A DNA stretch of 24,832 bases from Candidatus Margulisiibacteriota bacterium (GTDB lineage: Bacteria; Margulisbacteria; WOR-1; O2-12-FULL-45-9), in contig JAQTLJ010000001.1 of assembly GCA_028714935.1 (NCBI GenBank), positions 1 through 24,832 of the forward strand, given 5' to 3'. Under the pieces are notes generated by a model that saw nothing but the letters and a program-made list of their open reading frames with translations, did not search any database and was not told the DNA's origin. The position numbers and the translations under genes are program-made. Shown here piece after piece: positions 1 through 7,097 of this stretch; the first letter of the stretch is position 1, and every line of letters starts with the position of its first letter.

Positions 1-779
1 CCCCCCAATGAAGCATATTCATACAGCGGGATCGCCGGCCCATTGACCTGAGTCAGGGCTACCCGGCCGGCAAGAATATGGTCGGGGTGGAAAGGAGCGG
101 CGAATTTCCTGAGATCAAAAGTCAGCCGGGAGAATTGCGCCTGGCTGCCGCCGCCTTTTATGCCGAGGTCCAGTTTGGCCGATATCTCCTCCCCGTTCCT
201 GGGATGCAGGTCCTGGTCGGCGTTATTGATCTCCAGGACCGCGCTCCCAAACATATAATGGCGGGCAAGATCCTGCATGGCCGGCGTTATTGGGTTTGCT
301 CCCTGCCGGACATTAAGAAATGAGTTCATCAGGCAATTGATCCCGCCCTTGATAACCAGATTGGGCAGGAGCGGCCTGGCAAGATAAATTTTCAATAGCT
401 GAAAGTCATTATTATATGTACTGCAATTACCGGCCGAAGTCTTGCCGCCAAAACCGTAAAAATGCTCATCAATATAGCGGCCGCCGGAGATCTCCAGATC
501 GGCCGCCAGGGGAAAAAGAACGCGGTAGCGGCCCGCCTTATCCGGCAAGGAAAAGAGAAAACCGTAATCCCACCCGCCATTCTCATACCAATTGAACAGC
601 AGGTTTAAAGATTCACTTTTATGCAGCAGATCTTTTGCTTCACCCAATACGCCGTAGCCCATCCCGACAGTCGGATCGTAACTGATATAGGGCAGCAGAT
701 TCTTGCTGCTGTTTTCAGCCAGGAGCGGCGCGCCCAAACACAGCAGGCAAAGAACGGCAAGCAAATATCTAAAGCGCAT
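1..779 (-). CDS. Omp85/surface-antigen (D15) family outer-membrane beta-barrel protein, C-terminus cut by window edge
   Basis: The minus frame is open from an ATG at 779-777 to the window edge without a stop (259 codons visible). The first 21 residues form a signal peptide (MRFRY, then a Leu/Cys-rich core ending PLLA), so the product should be exported through the Sec system. The body is rich in alternating aromatic and Gly residues typical of beta strands (YDPTVGMGYGVLG near the N-terminus, RYIDEHFYGFGGK in the middle). The last visible residues, VNGPAIPLYEYASLGG, match the segment of BamA/Omp85 barrels that precedes the conserved RGY motif. Known members insert outer-membrane proteins or form pores; the exact role here is unknown. 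No POTRA repeats are seen in the visible part, which suggests a barrel-only surface antigen rather than BamA. The start lies only 18 bases from the divergent pabA start. Confidence 0.75.
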   Translation of the reverse strand, partial: MRFRYLLAVLCLLCLGAPLLAENSSKNLLPYISYDPTVGMGYGVLGEAKDLLHKSESLNLLFNWYENGGWDYGFLFSLPDKAGRYRVLFPLAADLEISGGRYIDEHFYGFGGKTSAGNCSTYNNDFQLLKIYLARPLLPNLVIKGGINCLMNSFLNVRQGANPITPAMQDLARHYMFGSAVLEINNADQDLHPRNGEEISAKLDLGIKGGGSQAQFSRLTFDLRKFAAPFHPDHILAGRVALTQVNGPAIPLYEYASLG

Positions 780-782
780 CTG

Positions 783-798
783 TGTTATAATTATAGCA
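783..798. promoter_or_regulatory. Symmetric bidirectional promoter between the Omp gene and pabA
   Basis: The plus strand reads TGTTATAAT at 783-791, an extended -10 (TGn plus TATAAT at 786-791), 6 bases before the pabA ATG at 798. The minus strand reads TGCTATAAT at 798-790, another extended -10 (TATAAT at 795-790), 10 bases before the Omp ATG at 779. The two hexamers share bases 790-791 and together form a near-perfect palindrome. Extended -10 promoters need no good -35 box, and none is seen. Both mRNAs should have little or no 5' leader. Confidence 0.7.
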
Positions 799-1361
799 TG
801 ATATTAATGATCGATAACTACGACTCTTTCACCTATAATCTCGTCCAATATCTCGGCGAGCTGGGCGAAGAGCTCAAGATCTATCGCAACGACAAAATAA
901 GCATCACGGAGATCGAGAAACTGAGGCCCAAAAGGATCGTCATCTCTCCCGGCCCCGGGACACCAAAAGATGCGGGCCTCTCTGAAGAAGTCATCAGATT
1001 TTTCTCCGGCAAGATCCCGATCCTCGGCGTTTGTCTTGGCCATCAGGCGATCGGCGAGGTTTTTGGCGGCAAGATCATCCGCGCCGGCCGGATCATGCAC
1101 GGCAAGACTTCCGAGATCTATCATGACGGCAAAACGATTTTTAGGAACATCTCCAGCCCTTTTACAGCCACCCGTTACCATTCACTGATGGTCGAGAAAA
1201 AAAGTCTTCCGAAAGTCCTGGAGATCTCTGCCTGGACAAAAGAGGGAGAGATCATGGGTTTAAGACACAAGAAATATCCGGTCGAAGGCGTCCAATTCCA
1301 CCCGGAATCTATCCTGACTTCTTCGGGGAAGCTGCTTTTGAAGAACTTTTTGTCCCTTTAG
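798..1361 (+). CDS. pabA: Class I glutamine amidotransferase subunit of anthranilate / aminodeoxychorismate synthase (TrpG/PabA)
   Basis: The product is 187 aa, the usual length. It hydrolyses glutamine and passes ammonia to TrpE or PabB to make anthranilate (tryptophan) or aminodeoxychorismate (folate). The start MILMIDNYDSFTYNLVQYL is the family signature; the oxyanion motif is SPGPG (50-54), the nucleophile is Cys79 in GVCLGHQAIG, and the triad is completed by His168 and Glu170 in QFHPES. I chose ATG 798 over upstream in-frame starts because homology begins there and a TATAAT box sits just 6 bases upstream, predicting a leaderless mRNA. No trpE or pabB is adjacent, so trpG versus pabA cannot be settled. 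The 3' end overlaps the convergent fmdB-like gene by 53 bases. Confidence 0.93.
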   Translation: MILMIDNYDSFTYNLVQYLGELGEELKIYRNDKISITEIEKLRPKRIVISPGPGTPKDAGLSEEVIRFFSGKIPILGVCLGHQAIGEVFGGKIIRAGRIMHGKTSEIYHDGKTIFRNISSPFTATRYHSLMVEKKSLPKVLEISAWTKEGEIMGLRHKKYPVEGVQFHPESILTSSGKLLLKNFLSL

Positions 1362-1545
1362 TTTCTTTCTTGCCGTAATCGGTAACGTGAAAACCGGAGC
1401 CCTTAAAGATGATCCCGGCTGGAGAGATCAAGCGGTGGATCGGCCCTTTGCAGATCGGGCAATATTTTAACGGCTCCTCGGAAATCCTTTGCTGGACTTC
1501 AAATACGTGGCCACATTTAGCGCATTTATAATCGTATGAGGGCAT
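1309..1545 (-). CDS. FmdB-family zinc-ribbon protein
   Basis: This is a 78-aa protein opening MPSYDYKCAKCGHVFEV, the FmdB/CxxC_CXXC_SSSS family signature. Two CxxC knuckles (Cys8/Cys11 and Cys29/Cys32 in YCPIC) would bind one zinc. Residues 40-56 (ISPAGIIFKGSGFHVTDYG) are the conserved tail of the family, followed by a Lys/Ser-rich disordered C-terminus. The name comes from a putative regulator of formamidase, but the cellular role of most members is unknown. A weak extended -10 (TG-A-TATTCT, 1567-1559) lies 13 bases before the ATG, so it may be transcribed separately from the serS operon. Its last 53 bases overlap the end of pabA on the other strand. Confidence 0.9.
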   Translation of the reverse strand: MPSYDYKCAKCGHVFEVQQRISEEPLKYCPICKGPIHRLISPAGIIFKGSGFHVTDYGKKETKGTKSSSKAASPKKSG

Positions 1546-1585
1546 GTCTCAGATTACCAGAATATCAGAAGGTTTTCAAGAAGCG

Positions 1586-1843
1586 TTAGACGATAGCTGA
1601 AAAAGATGTTTTGTCTGAGGCGCTGGCGCCTTCGACAGGAGAAAGACCCGAGGATCTAAGCGAATAAACATCCTGGAACCCGGGGACCGGCTGCAGCTGC
1701 GCCGTGACTTCATCGAACTTATCGCGCAGCACATCCATAAAATTCGTGCCGGAACCGGAGCCAGAGCCCGAACCGGACGTTCTTGGCCCAATTCTTGACA
1801 GCGTTGGACTGATTTGTCTCCCAATTTGATCTGCACTAGCCAT
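1586..1843 (-). CDS. Small hypothetical protein with a Gly-Ser linker
   Basis: This is an 85-aa protein not recognised as any family. Residues 1-22 are polar (MASADQIGRQISPTLSRIG), residues 23-32 are a run of alternating Ser and Gly, and residues 33-50 (TNFMDVLRDKFDEVTAQL) look like an amphipathic helix. The Gly/Ser run uses mixed codons, which argues for selection on the protein rather than DNA slippage. Another minus-strand frame of similar length overlaps it (1576-1863), but it is Cys/Arg-rich with scattered composition and I treat it as a shadow. A TATATT box at 1854-1849, 5 bases before the ATG, matches the leaderless pattern seen elsewhere in the window. No signal peptide or membrane segment. 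Confidence 0.55.
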   Translation of the reverse strand: MASADQIGRQISPTLSRIGPRTSGSGSGSGSGTNFMDVLRDKFDEVTAQLQPVPGFQDVYSLRSSGLSPVEGASASDKTSFSAIV

Positions 1844-1894
1844 ACAATAATATATCGGATCAAACAGGAAAAAACTTGCGTCCGAACCTAGCAG

Positions 1895-3148
1895 CTATAA
1901 ATAATGCTTAAGAACTTCCGGTACATCTATCGTCCCGTCAGCTCTCTGGTAATTCTCCAAGATAGCAGCAAAACAGCGGCCAACAGCAAGTCCCGAACCG
2001 TTAAGAGTATGGACAAACTCCGGTTTGGCGTCTTTTTCCGGCCGATAACGGATCCCCGCCCGCCTCGCCTGGAACGACTCAAAGTTGGAGCACGAAGAAA
2101 TTTCCCGGTACTGGTTCTCGCTCGGGAACCAGACCTCAAGGTCATAAGTTTTGGCTGAGGCAAAACCGAGGTCGCCGGTCGACAGCTCAACCACTCGATA
2201 TGGCAAGTTGAGTTTTTGCAGGACTGCTTCCGCGTCTTTGGTTAAACTTTCCAGCTCCTCATAAGATCTTCCCGGCTCCACGAATTTGACCAATTCGACT
2301 TTATTGAACTGGTGCTGGCGGATCAAACCTTTGACATCTTTACCGTACGAGCCGGCTTCCCTTCTAAAGCAGGGGGTGTAGGCGCAATATTTTATCGGTA
2401 GAGAGTCGGGCGGCAGAATCTCTTCGCGATGCAGGTTAGTAACCGAAACTTCAGCCGTCGGGATCAAATATAACTCATCATCACGGCATTTGAATAATTC
2501 TTCTTCAAATTTCGGCAACTGCCCCGTCCCTTTCATGCTCTCCGGTTTGACCATGACTGGCGTAAGGACTTCGGTATAGCCGTGTTCTTTGACATGGAGA
2601 TCAAGCATAAAGTTAATGAGCGCCCGCTCCAAGGCGGCGCCGAGCCCTTTATACACCGCAAATCTTGAACCGGAAACTTTGGCCGCGCGGTCAAAATCAA
2701 GGATATCAAGCTTTTTGCCGATCTCATCATGCGCTAACGGTTTGAACTCGAACTTCCGCTTCTCTCCCCAGGAACGAACCTCAATATTATCCCGGGAATC
2801 AACCCCCACCGGGACGGAAATATGCGGCACATTGGGCATCTCCAGCGCGATCTCGTTAACTTTCAGCTCGATCTTTGATTGTTCCTCATCCAAACCTTTG
2901 ATCCGGGAAGAGAGCTCCTTTGTTTCCGCGATCAGCGTATCCGCGTTCTTCTTCTCCTTTTTCAAGGCGGCAACCTCATCAGACGCTTTGTTCCGTTTGG
3001 CTTTGAGCTCATCGATCGCCAGCGTTAGCTTGCGCCATTCCTCATCGGCCGCGAGGAAACGATCGGCCAGTAAAAGATCAGCCTTCCGGTTCTTCAAGGC
3101 CTGTTTGACCGCTTCCGGATTATTGCGTATTAATTTTGGATCAAGCAT
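1895..3148 (-). CDS. serS: Seryl-tRNA synthetase
   Basis: The product is 417 aa and attaches serine to tRNA-Ser (and to tRNA-Sec where present). Residues 1-105 form the long antiparallel coiled-coil arm that holds the tRNA variable loop, rich in Lys/Glu/Leu. The class II catalytic core follows, with TAEV (231-234), motif 2 FRREAG (261-266) and motif 3 NGSGLAVGR (383-391). It is the last gene of a tightly coupled operon: the cysS stop codon ends one base before this ATG. Cysteine and serine synthetases plus serine acetyltransferase together make a Ser/Cys-themed run. Length and motifs are normal. Confidence 0.98.
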   Translation of the reverse strand: MLDPKLIRNNPEAVKQALKNRKADLLLADRFLAADEEWRKLTLAIDELKAKRNKASDEVAALKKEKKNADTLIAETKELSSRIKGLDEEQSKIELKVNEIALEMPNVPHISVPVGVDSRDNIEVRSWGEKRKFEFKPLAHDEIGKKLDILDFDRAAKVSGSRFAVYKGLGAALERALINFMLDLHVKEHGYTEVLTPVMVKPESMKGTGQLPKFEEELFKCRDDELYLIPTAEVSVTNLHREEILPPDSLPIKYCAYTPCFRREAGSYGKDVKGLIRQHQFNKVELVKFVEPGRSYEELESLTKDAEAVLQKLNLPYRVVELSTGDLGFASAKTYDLEVWFPSENQYREISSCSNFESFQARRAGIRYRPEKDAKPEFVHTLNGSGLAVGRCFAAILENYQRADGTIDVPEVLKHYL

Positions 3149-3149
3149 G

Positions 3150-4562
3150 TTAGATCAACCCGCTTAATTTAGTGCCATATTTGGTGTCTTCCACAATATA
3201 ACCCATTTTCTCTAATTTTAACCTAATTTCATCTGATTTCGCAAAGTCTTTCTTTTTCCTTGCCTCATTTCTTTCGGCAACAAGTTGTTCAATGCCCTGA
3301 CCCGCAACTCGTGATTCGGCGCTCGTGCCTACTTTTAAGCCCAACACTTCACATAATTCAAGCACAGAACTCTTCATCAATCCCAAGCATTCCTTCTCTA
3401 CCTCTCCCTCCTCCATCGCCTTGTTAAAAAAACGAATCATCTCAAAAACCGAAGCAATCGCCCCGGCAGTGTTAAAATCATCATCCATCGCCGCTTTGAA
3501 TTTATCCTTATATTCCTGCAGTTCTTCTTCCAGGTCCTCAATTTCAATGATCGGAGCTTCTTCTGTGGACTTCTCCAGCAGAAAATCAATTGTTTTAATA
3601 AATTTTCCGATCCGGCCATAAGCTTCCTTCGCAGCCGCCAGCTCCTGGTCGCTGTAATTGATCGGGCTGCGGTAATGGGTCGACAAAAGGAAAAAACGGA
3701 CGACCATCGGGTCGAATTTTTCAAAGATCTCGCGCAAGGTAAAAAAATTGCCGAGCGACTTGCTCATCTTCTGCTTGTTGATATTGACGAACCCATTATG
3801 GATCCAGTATTTAACCCAGGGAACCTTCCCGGTCAACGCCTCGGTTTGCGCGATCTCGTTCTCGTGATGAGGAAACTCCAGGTCCAGCCCGCCGCCGTGG
3901 ATATCAAATTGCTCCCCCAAATATTTTGTCGACATGACCGAACATTCAATATGCCAGCCGGGACGTCCGTCGCCCCAGGGGCTCGGCCATGAGGGCTCTC
4001 CTGCTTTCGCCTTTTTCCACAAAGCAAAATCGAGCGGGCTCTTCTTCCCGCCTTTGATCTCTACCCTCGCACCTGCTTCCTGCTCTTCTTTTTTCCGGTG
4101 GGAAAGCTTGCCGTAATCGGCAAACTTATCGACTTCGAAGTAAACCCCATCATCAAGCTGGTAAGCGCACCCCTTATCCATTAAGCCGCTGATCCACTTG
4201 ACCATTTCGGCAATATGCTCCGTCGCCTTTGGATAAATATCCGCCCGTCTGACATTTAATTTATCCATCACTTCAAAATAGGAGTTCGTATATTTTTCAG
4301 CTAACTCGTGACTCGAGACTCGTGACTCGCGACTTTTAGCAATGATCTTATCGTCAACATCAGTGATGTTTTGAATATGTTGGACTTTAAAACCAGAATA
4401 TTCCAAGTAGCGCCTTACGATGTCAAATGTAATATAGGCGCGGCCATGCCCGAGGTGTGTTTCATCGTAAGGGGTGATGCCGCAGACGTACATCCTGACT
4501 TCGAGGGGATCAAGCGGCTGGAATTCTTCCTTTTGGCGGTTTAAGGTATTATAGATCTTCAT
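3150..4562 (-). CDS. cysS: Cysteinyl-tRNA synthetase
   Basis: The product is 470 aa, a class I synthetase that charges tRNA-Cys. Zinc ligands match the family at Cys27 (MYVCGIT), Cys207 (HIECSVM), His232 and Glu236 (PHHENE). The ATP-binding signatures are HLGH (36-39) and KMSKS (265-269). The C-terminal helical domain is complete. Its ATG overlaps the cysE stop as ATGA, so translation is probably coupled. Oddities: residues 76-87 and a linker near residue 415 are encoded by short arrays of a degenerate heptamer (see repeats), yet the first does not change the expected protein length. Confidence 0.98.
   Translation of the reverse strand: MKIYNTLNRQKEEFQPLDPLEVRMYVCGITPYDETHLGHGRAYITFDIVRRYLEYSGFKVQHIQNITDVDDKIIAKSRESRVSSHELAEKYTNSYFEVMDKLNVRRADIYPKATEHIAEMVKWISGLMDKGCAYQLDDGVYFEVDKFADYGKLSHRKKEEQEAGARVEIKGGKKSPLDFALWKKAKAGEPSWPSPWGDGRPGWHIECSVMSTKYLGEQFDIHGGGLDLEFPHHENEIAQTEALTGKVPWVKYWIHNGFVNINKQKMSKSLGNFFTLREIFEKFDPMVVRFFLLSTHYRSPINYSDQELAAAKEAYGRIGKFIKTIDFLLEKSTEEAPIIEIEDLEEELQEYKDKFKAAMDDDFNTAGAIASVFEMIRFFNKAMEEGEVEKECLGLMKSSVLELCEVLGLKVGTSAESRVAGQGIEQLVAERNEARKKKDFAKSDEIRLKLEKMGYIVEDTKYGTKLSGLI
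3301..3324 (-). repeat. Degenerate heptamer patch in the cysS 3' region
   Basis: On the minus strand three heptamers, GAATCAC, GAGTTGC and GGGTCAG, follow each other and encode ESRVAGQ in the linker before the last cysS helices. They resemble the stronger array at 4304-4331 (consensus GAGTCNC), and both sites encode the peptide ESRV. The resemblance is visible but short, so chance is not excluded. Confidence 0.35.
4304..4331 (-). repeat. Heptanucleotide tandem repeat inside cysS (four copies)
   Basis: The plus strand carries four consecutive 7-base units: actcgtg, actcgag, actcgtg, actcgcg. On the coding strand this is roughly GAGTCNC repeated. It encodes part of KSRESRVSSHEL (residues 76-87) just after the conserved NITDVDDKII. 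Typical CysS proteins have the same number of residues here, so the array replaces codons without inserting any. Confidence 0.7.
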
Positions 4563-5068
4563 TTAGTCAGGATCTGCGCGGGATTGCCGACAACGGTCGC
4601 TCCGGGCGGGACTGGTTTGGTCACAACGGCCGCCGCCCCGACACGGGCTGAATCGCCGATCTCAATATTGCCCAAAATAATCGCATTGGCGCCGATCACT
4701 ACATCATTACCGATGGTCGGATGGCGTTTCCCCTTCTCCTTGCCGGTGCCGCCCAGCGTCACTCCCTGGAAAATGGTGACATCGTTGCCGATCACCGTTG
4801 TTTCTCCGATCACTACGCCGCAGCCGTGGTCGATGAAAAAGCGCCGGCCGATCTGCGCTCCGGGATGGATCTCGATCAGGGTCAGGAGGCGCATTATCTG
4901 AGAGATCAATCTTGGGAGAAAAGGGATCCGCAGTTTATAAAGCAGATGGGCAAAGCGATGGATCCAAATCGCCCATAACCCCTGGTAAAGCAGTACCTCA
5001 AAAATATTCGCCGCCGCGGGATCCTTTTCAAATATCACCTTAATGTCATCGATCATTTTATCTCTCAC
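4559..5068 (-). CDS. cysE: Serine O-acetyltransferase (short EpsC-type)
   Basis: The product is 169 aa and acetylates L-serine with acetyl-CoA to O-acetylserine, the first step of cysteine synthesis. It is the short form, lacking the long N-terminal domain of the E. coli enzyme. The family start DIKVIFEKDPAA is followed by a left-handed beta helix of hexapeptide repeats. Catalytic Asp80 and His81 sit in FIDHGCGVVIGE, and His116 in RHPTIG. The listed start is a GTG overlapping the upstream TGA stop (GTGA); an ATG at 5056 giving MIDDIKV is equally possible. The stop overlaps the cysS start as ATGA. Confidence 0.95.
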   Translation of the reverse strand: MRDKMIDDIKVIFEKDPAAANIFEVLLYQGLWAIWIHRFAHLLYKLRIPFLPRLISQIMRLLTLIEIHPGAQIGRRFFIDHGCGVVIGETTVIGNDVTIFQGVTLGGTGKEKGKRHPTIGNDVVIGANAIILGNIEIGDSARVGAAAVVTKPVPPGATVVGNPAQILTK

Positions 5069-5592
5069 TTCCTGTCAAAAAATGGGTTCTTGCTGGAAAC
5101 TGACAACGGGATACCAAAGGCGACCATGATCTCTTCTCCCAAAAGCTTCATATCCACTGCCGCCTTCCCAATAGTATACATGACCCGGTTATCGAGCCTG
5201 TGATCAGCCGCCACCGAGACCGCGGAACCGACCGCAATGCCCAGGTCAACGGTATTTAACACACACATCGCCCCTGCTTCCTCCGCCTTATCACAGTCCG
5301 GATAACCGCAAAATGAACAGTAACGCAGGCCGATCACCTTTCGCTTGGTGCCGATCAGGACGACCGCCTGCGCGCTCCTGATATTTTCTGCGTCGCGCAG
5401 GAAGGTGTTATGCTTCTCCCGCTCGCCGATCTCCTTCATCTTGGCCGATAGCCTGGCGATATCATCGCCTTTCAGGACAGCGATCTCCAAGAGGTCCAGC
5501 CCGCGGCCTTTGGGCGCGGTCCGCGCCGCCAGGCACATCTCCTGGGCGATCTTTTCGACCGCTTCACCTTTGAATTCCGCTTCTGTTCTCAT
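5065..5592 (-). CDS. DUF2148 ferredoxin-domain protein
   Basis: This is a 175-aa protein of the DUF2148 family, whose function is unknown. The central segment holds a cysteine cluster (CSFCGYPDCD, then AGAMC about 10 residues later) that could bind an iron-sulfur cluster or metal. The C-terminal half has LGIAVGSAVSVAADHRLDNRVMYTIG, the conserved hydrophobic core of the family. There is no signal peptide, so it is likely cytosolic. It is embedded in the operon: its ATG overlaps the upstream channel stop (ATGA) and its stop overlaps the cysE GTG. Position next to cysE is suggestive of sulfur or redox metabolism, but this is inference. Confidence 0.85.
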   Translation of the reverse strand: MRTEAEFKGEAVEKIAQEMCLAARTAPKGRGLDLLEIAVLKGDDIARLSAKMKEIGEREKHNTFLRDAENIRSAQAVVLIGTKRKVIGLRYCSFCGYPDCDKAEEAGAMCVLNTVDLGIAVGSAVSVAADHRLDNRVMYTIGKAAVDMKLLGEEIMVAFGIPLSVSSKNPFFDRK

Positions 5593-6347
5593 TCCGCCCG
5601 GTGCTTGATCGCGATCTCAGCCATATGCTTGCCGGCCGTAAAATACGGCGAGATCACCCGGTTCGCTCCGGCCTTCTTCAGCTTTTCTTCAGAATCCAGG
5701 AAGCCGGCACGGGCAATGATATACAGTTCCGGGTTCAGGACCCGGGCAGAAAGGGTCACAAACACATTGGCGGTGTCAGAATCGGCCGAAGCGATCAGTC
5801 CCCTGGCCTGCAAGATCCCGGCTTCTTTCAAGATCGCATCCGAAGTAATATCTCCCAAAAGATGGGGAACGCCCTGGGGATCAAGCTCCTGCGCCACTTC
5901 CGGCTTGCTGTCGATCACCACATAAGGGATATTGGCCGCATTGAACTCGATCGCCACCTGGTGCCCCACCCGCCCGAAACCACAGACTATAAAATGGTTC
6001 TTCATCTCCCTGATCATGACTTCCATCTTTTTTCTCCTCCTGTATCCGATGATCTGGCCCTCAACTATCATCTCGATGACCTGTCCGGCGATATAAAGCG
6101 CCGTGGCGACGCCGGTTAGGATAATGCCGATGGTCAGTATCCGGCCGGCCGCGTTCAGGTCGTGCACTTCCCTGAAACCGACAGTGGACAGGGTGATCAC
6201 GACCATATATAAAGCATCGATCAATGTCCAGCCTTCAATGGTCACGTAACCGACGACTCCGACAATGACGATCGCCAGGAGCAGCACTCCCGGTATGATC
6301 AGCCGCCGCAGCGGATTCATTTTTATCAGGAATTGAAAACTGCTCAT
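5589..6347 (-). CDS. Two-TM potassium channel with TrkA-N (RCK) domain
   Basis: The product is 252 aa from ATG 6347, chosen because it overlaps the methyltransferase stop as ATGA; an in-frame ATG at 6320 (MNPLRRL) is an alternative. A TM helix (about 15-37), a pore loop, a second TM (about 70-95) and a cytosolic Rossmann RCK domain with GFGRVG (123-128) make the MthK-like layout. RCK domains gate such channels with nucleotide or Ca2+. The pore reads TLSTVGFREVHD: the second glycine of the usual TVGYG/TVGFG filter is Arg. It ends soon after the Rossmann fold (ISPYFTAGKHMAEIAI), so the TrkA-C domain is missing. Confidence 0.9.
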   Translation of the reverse strand: MSSFQFLIKMNPLRRLIIPGVLLLAIVIVGVVGYVTIEGWTLIDALYMVVITLSTVGFREVHDLNAAGRILTIGIILTGVATALYIAGQVIEMIVEGQIIGYRRRKKMEVMIREMKNHFIVCGFGRVGHQVAIEFNAANIPYVVIDSKPEVAQELDPQGVPHLLGDITSDAILKEAGILQARGLIASADSDTANVFVTLSARVLNPELYIIARAGFLDSEEKLKKAGANRVISPYFTAGKHMAEIAIKHRAE

Positions 6348-6988
6348 TTCAGTAAAAACACCGTAAAATCCCCAAGATGATAGTCGTGCCGCAAAATATA
6401 CCGGCTGCAAATAAACCTGACAAAGTTAACGACTTCGTCCGGCCGGAAATAATAATAGCGTCCCGAATTCAGGTCCTCCAGATCGCTGATCGGCAAAGCC
6501 CCTTCACTTAAGAAATTCACCGCCACCCCATAGTTTACCATATCATACATCCGGAGGAGCATCGATTTTACATGCTCCAGATGGCTTTCATTATCAGTTG
6601 TCCGGATATTAAAGACTCCGCAGCAAAAAATGTAATCGAATTTTTCCGCCGCCCGCTCTTCCAGGATATCTTTCAGCTCAAACCTGGCGTCTGGATATTT
6701 CCTTCTGGCCGCCTCGATCAATTTAGGCGCAATATCACAACCGGCATAGCGGATCTTATGACGATGGAGAGCGCCTTCGGCTTTAAAATAACCGTAAAGG
6801 TCTCCCAGGCCGCAGCCGACATCCAAAACCGAGATATTGGCCGCCTTTTTCCCGTAAACAAAGATCTCTTTTAAGACCTGGAACCTCAGTTTCTGGCTTT
6901 CCGGGCTGTTCCAGTCCAGCGCCAGGTAATTGTCACCGTGCTTTTCCAAGAGGTCTTCAAAATATTCAATCTGTCCGGTTTTGATCAT
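6344..6988 (-). CDS. Class I SAM-dependent methyltransferase
   Basis: This is a 214-aa cytosolic protein. Motif I is VLDVGCGLGDL (54-64), the SAM-binding glycine loop, followed by the acidic strand-2 residue in YAGCDIAP and a motif-IV-like FDYIFCCGVFN. The fold is a Rossmann methyltransferase; substrate cannot be read from sequence. It is the first gene of the operon leading to serS. A TTGCCA-N17-TATGCT promoter (7031-7003) lies just upstream, giving a leader of about 8 bases. A weak GGAAAA stretch before the ATG may be a ribosome site. Confidence 0.88.
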   Translation of the reverse strand: MIKTGQIEYFEDLLEKHGDNYLALDWNSPESQKLRFQVLKEIFVYGKKAANISVLDVGCGLGDLYGYFKAEGALHRHKIRYAGCDIAPKLIEAARRKYPDARFELKDILEERAAEKFDYIFCCGVFNIRTTDNESHLEHVKSMLLRMYDMVNYGVAVNFLSEGALPISDLEDLNSGRYYYFRPDEVVNFVRFICSRYILRHDYHLGDFTVFLLK

Positions 6989-7002
6989 TTTTCCGACTAT
7001 TT

Positions 7003-7031
7003 AGCATATCATTAAAATCTATGCTTGGCAA
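7003..7031 (-). promoter_or_regulatory. Sigma-70-type promoter of the methyltransferase-to-serS operon
   Basis: On the minus strand the -35 is TTGCCA (7031-7026), the spacer is 17 bases and the -10 is TATGCT (7008-7003). Predicted start is near 6996, about 8 bases before the ATG. The -35 overlaps that of the divergent promoter (shared TTGGCAA at 7025-7031). Confidence 0.55.
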
Positions 7032-7054
7032 CGAAAAATAATGAAATTTATCTT
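7025..7054 (+). promoter_or_regulatory. Candidate promoter of the 7098 gene
   Basis: On the plus strand, TTGGCA (7025-7030) and TATCTT (7049-7054) are 18 bases apart. The -10 is a moderate match and lies inside the left arm of the palindrome at 7047-7070. Predicted start is near 7061. Confidence 0.4.
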
Positions 7055-7070
7055 GTAATCACAAGATAAA
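7047..7070. promoter_or_regulatory. Perfect inverted repeat, candidate operator
   Basis: The arms TTTATCTTGT (7047-7056) and ACAAGATAAA (7061-7070) are perfect 10-bp complements around a 4-base centre AATC. The repeat overlaps the predicted -10 and start of the 7098 gene, the expected position for a repressor site. It could instead form an RNA hairpin; there is no U-tract, so it is not a terminator. Confidence 0.6.
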
Positions 7071-7097
7071 CAAGTGAGGCTTAAAGGAGAACAAGAA

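Noticed and set aside
1576..1863. Alternative minus-strand frame over the small Gly-Ser protein
   Set aside because: Cys/Arg-scattered composition and a start without a promoter or ribosome site; the 1586-1843 frame looks more protein-like.
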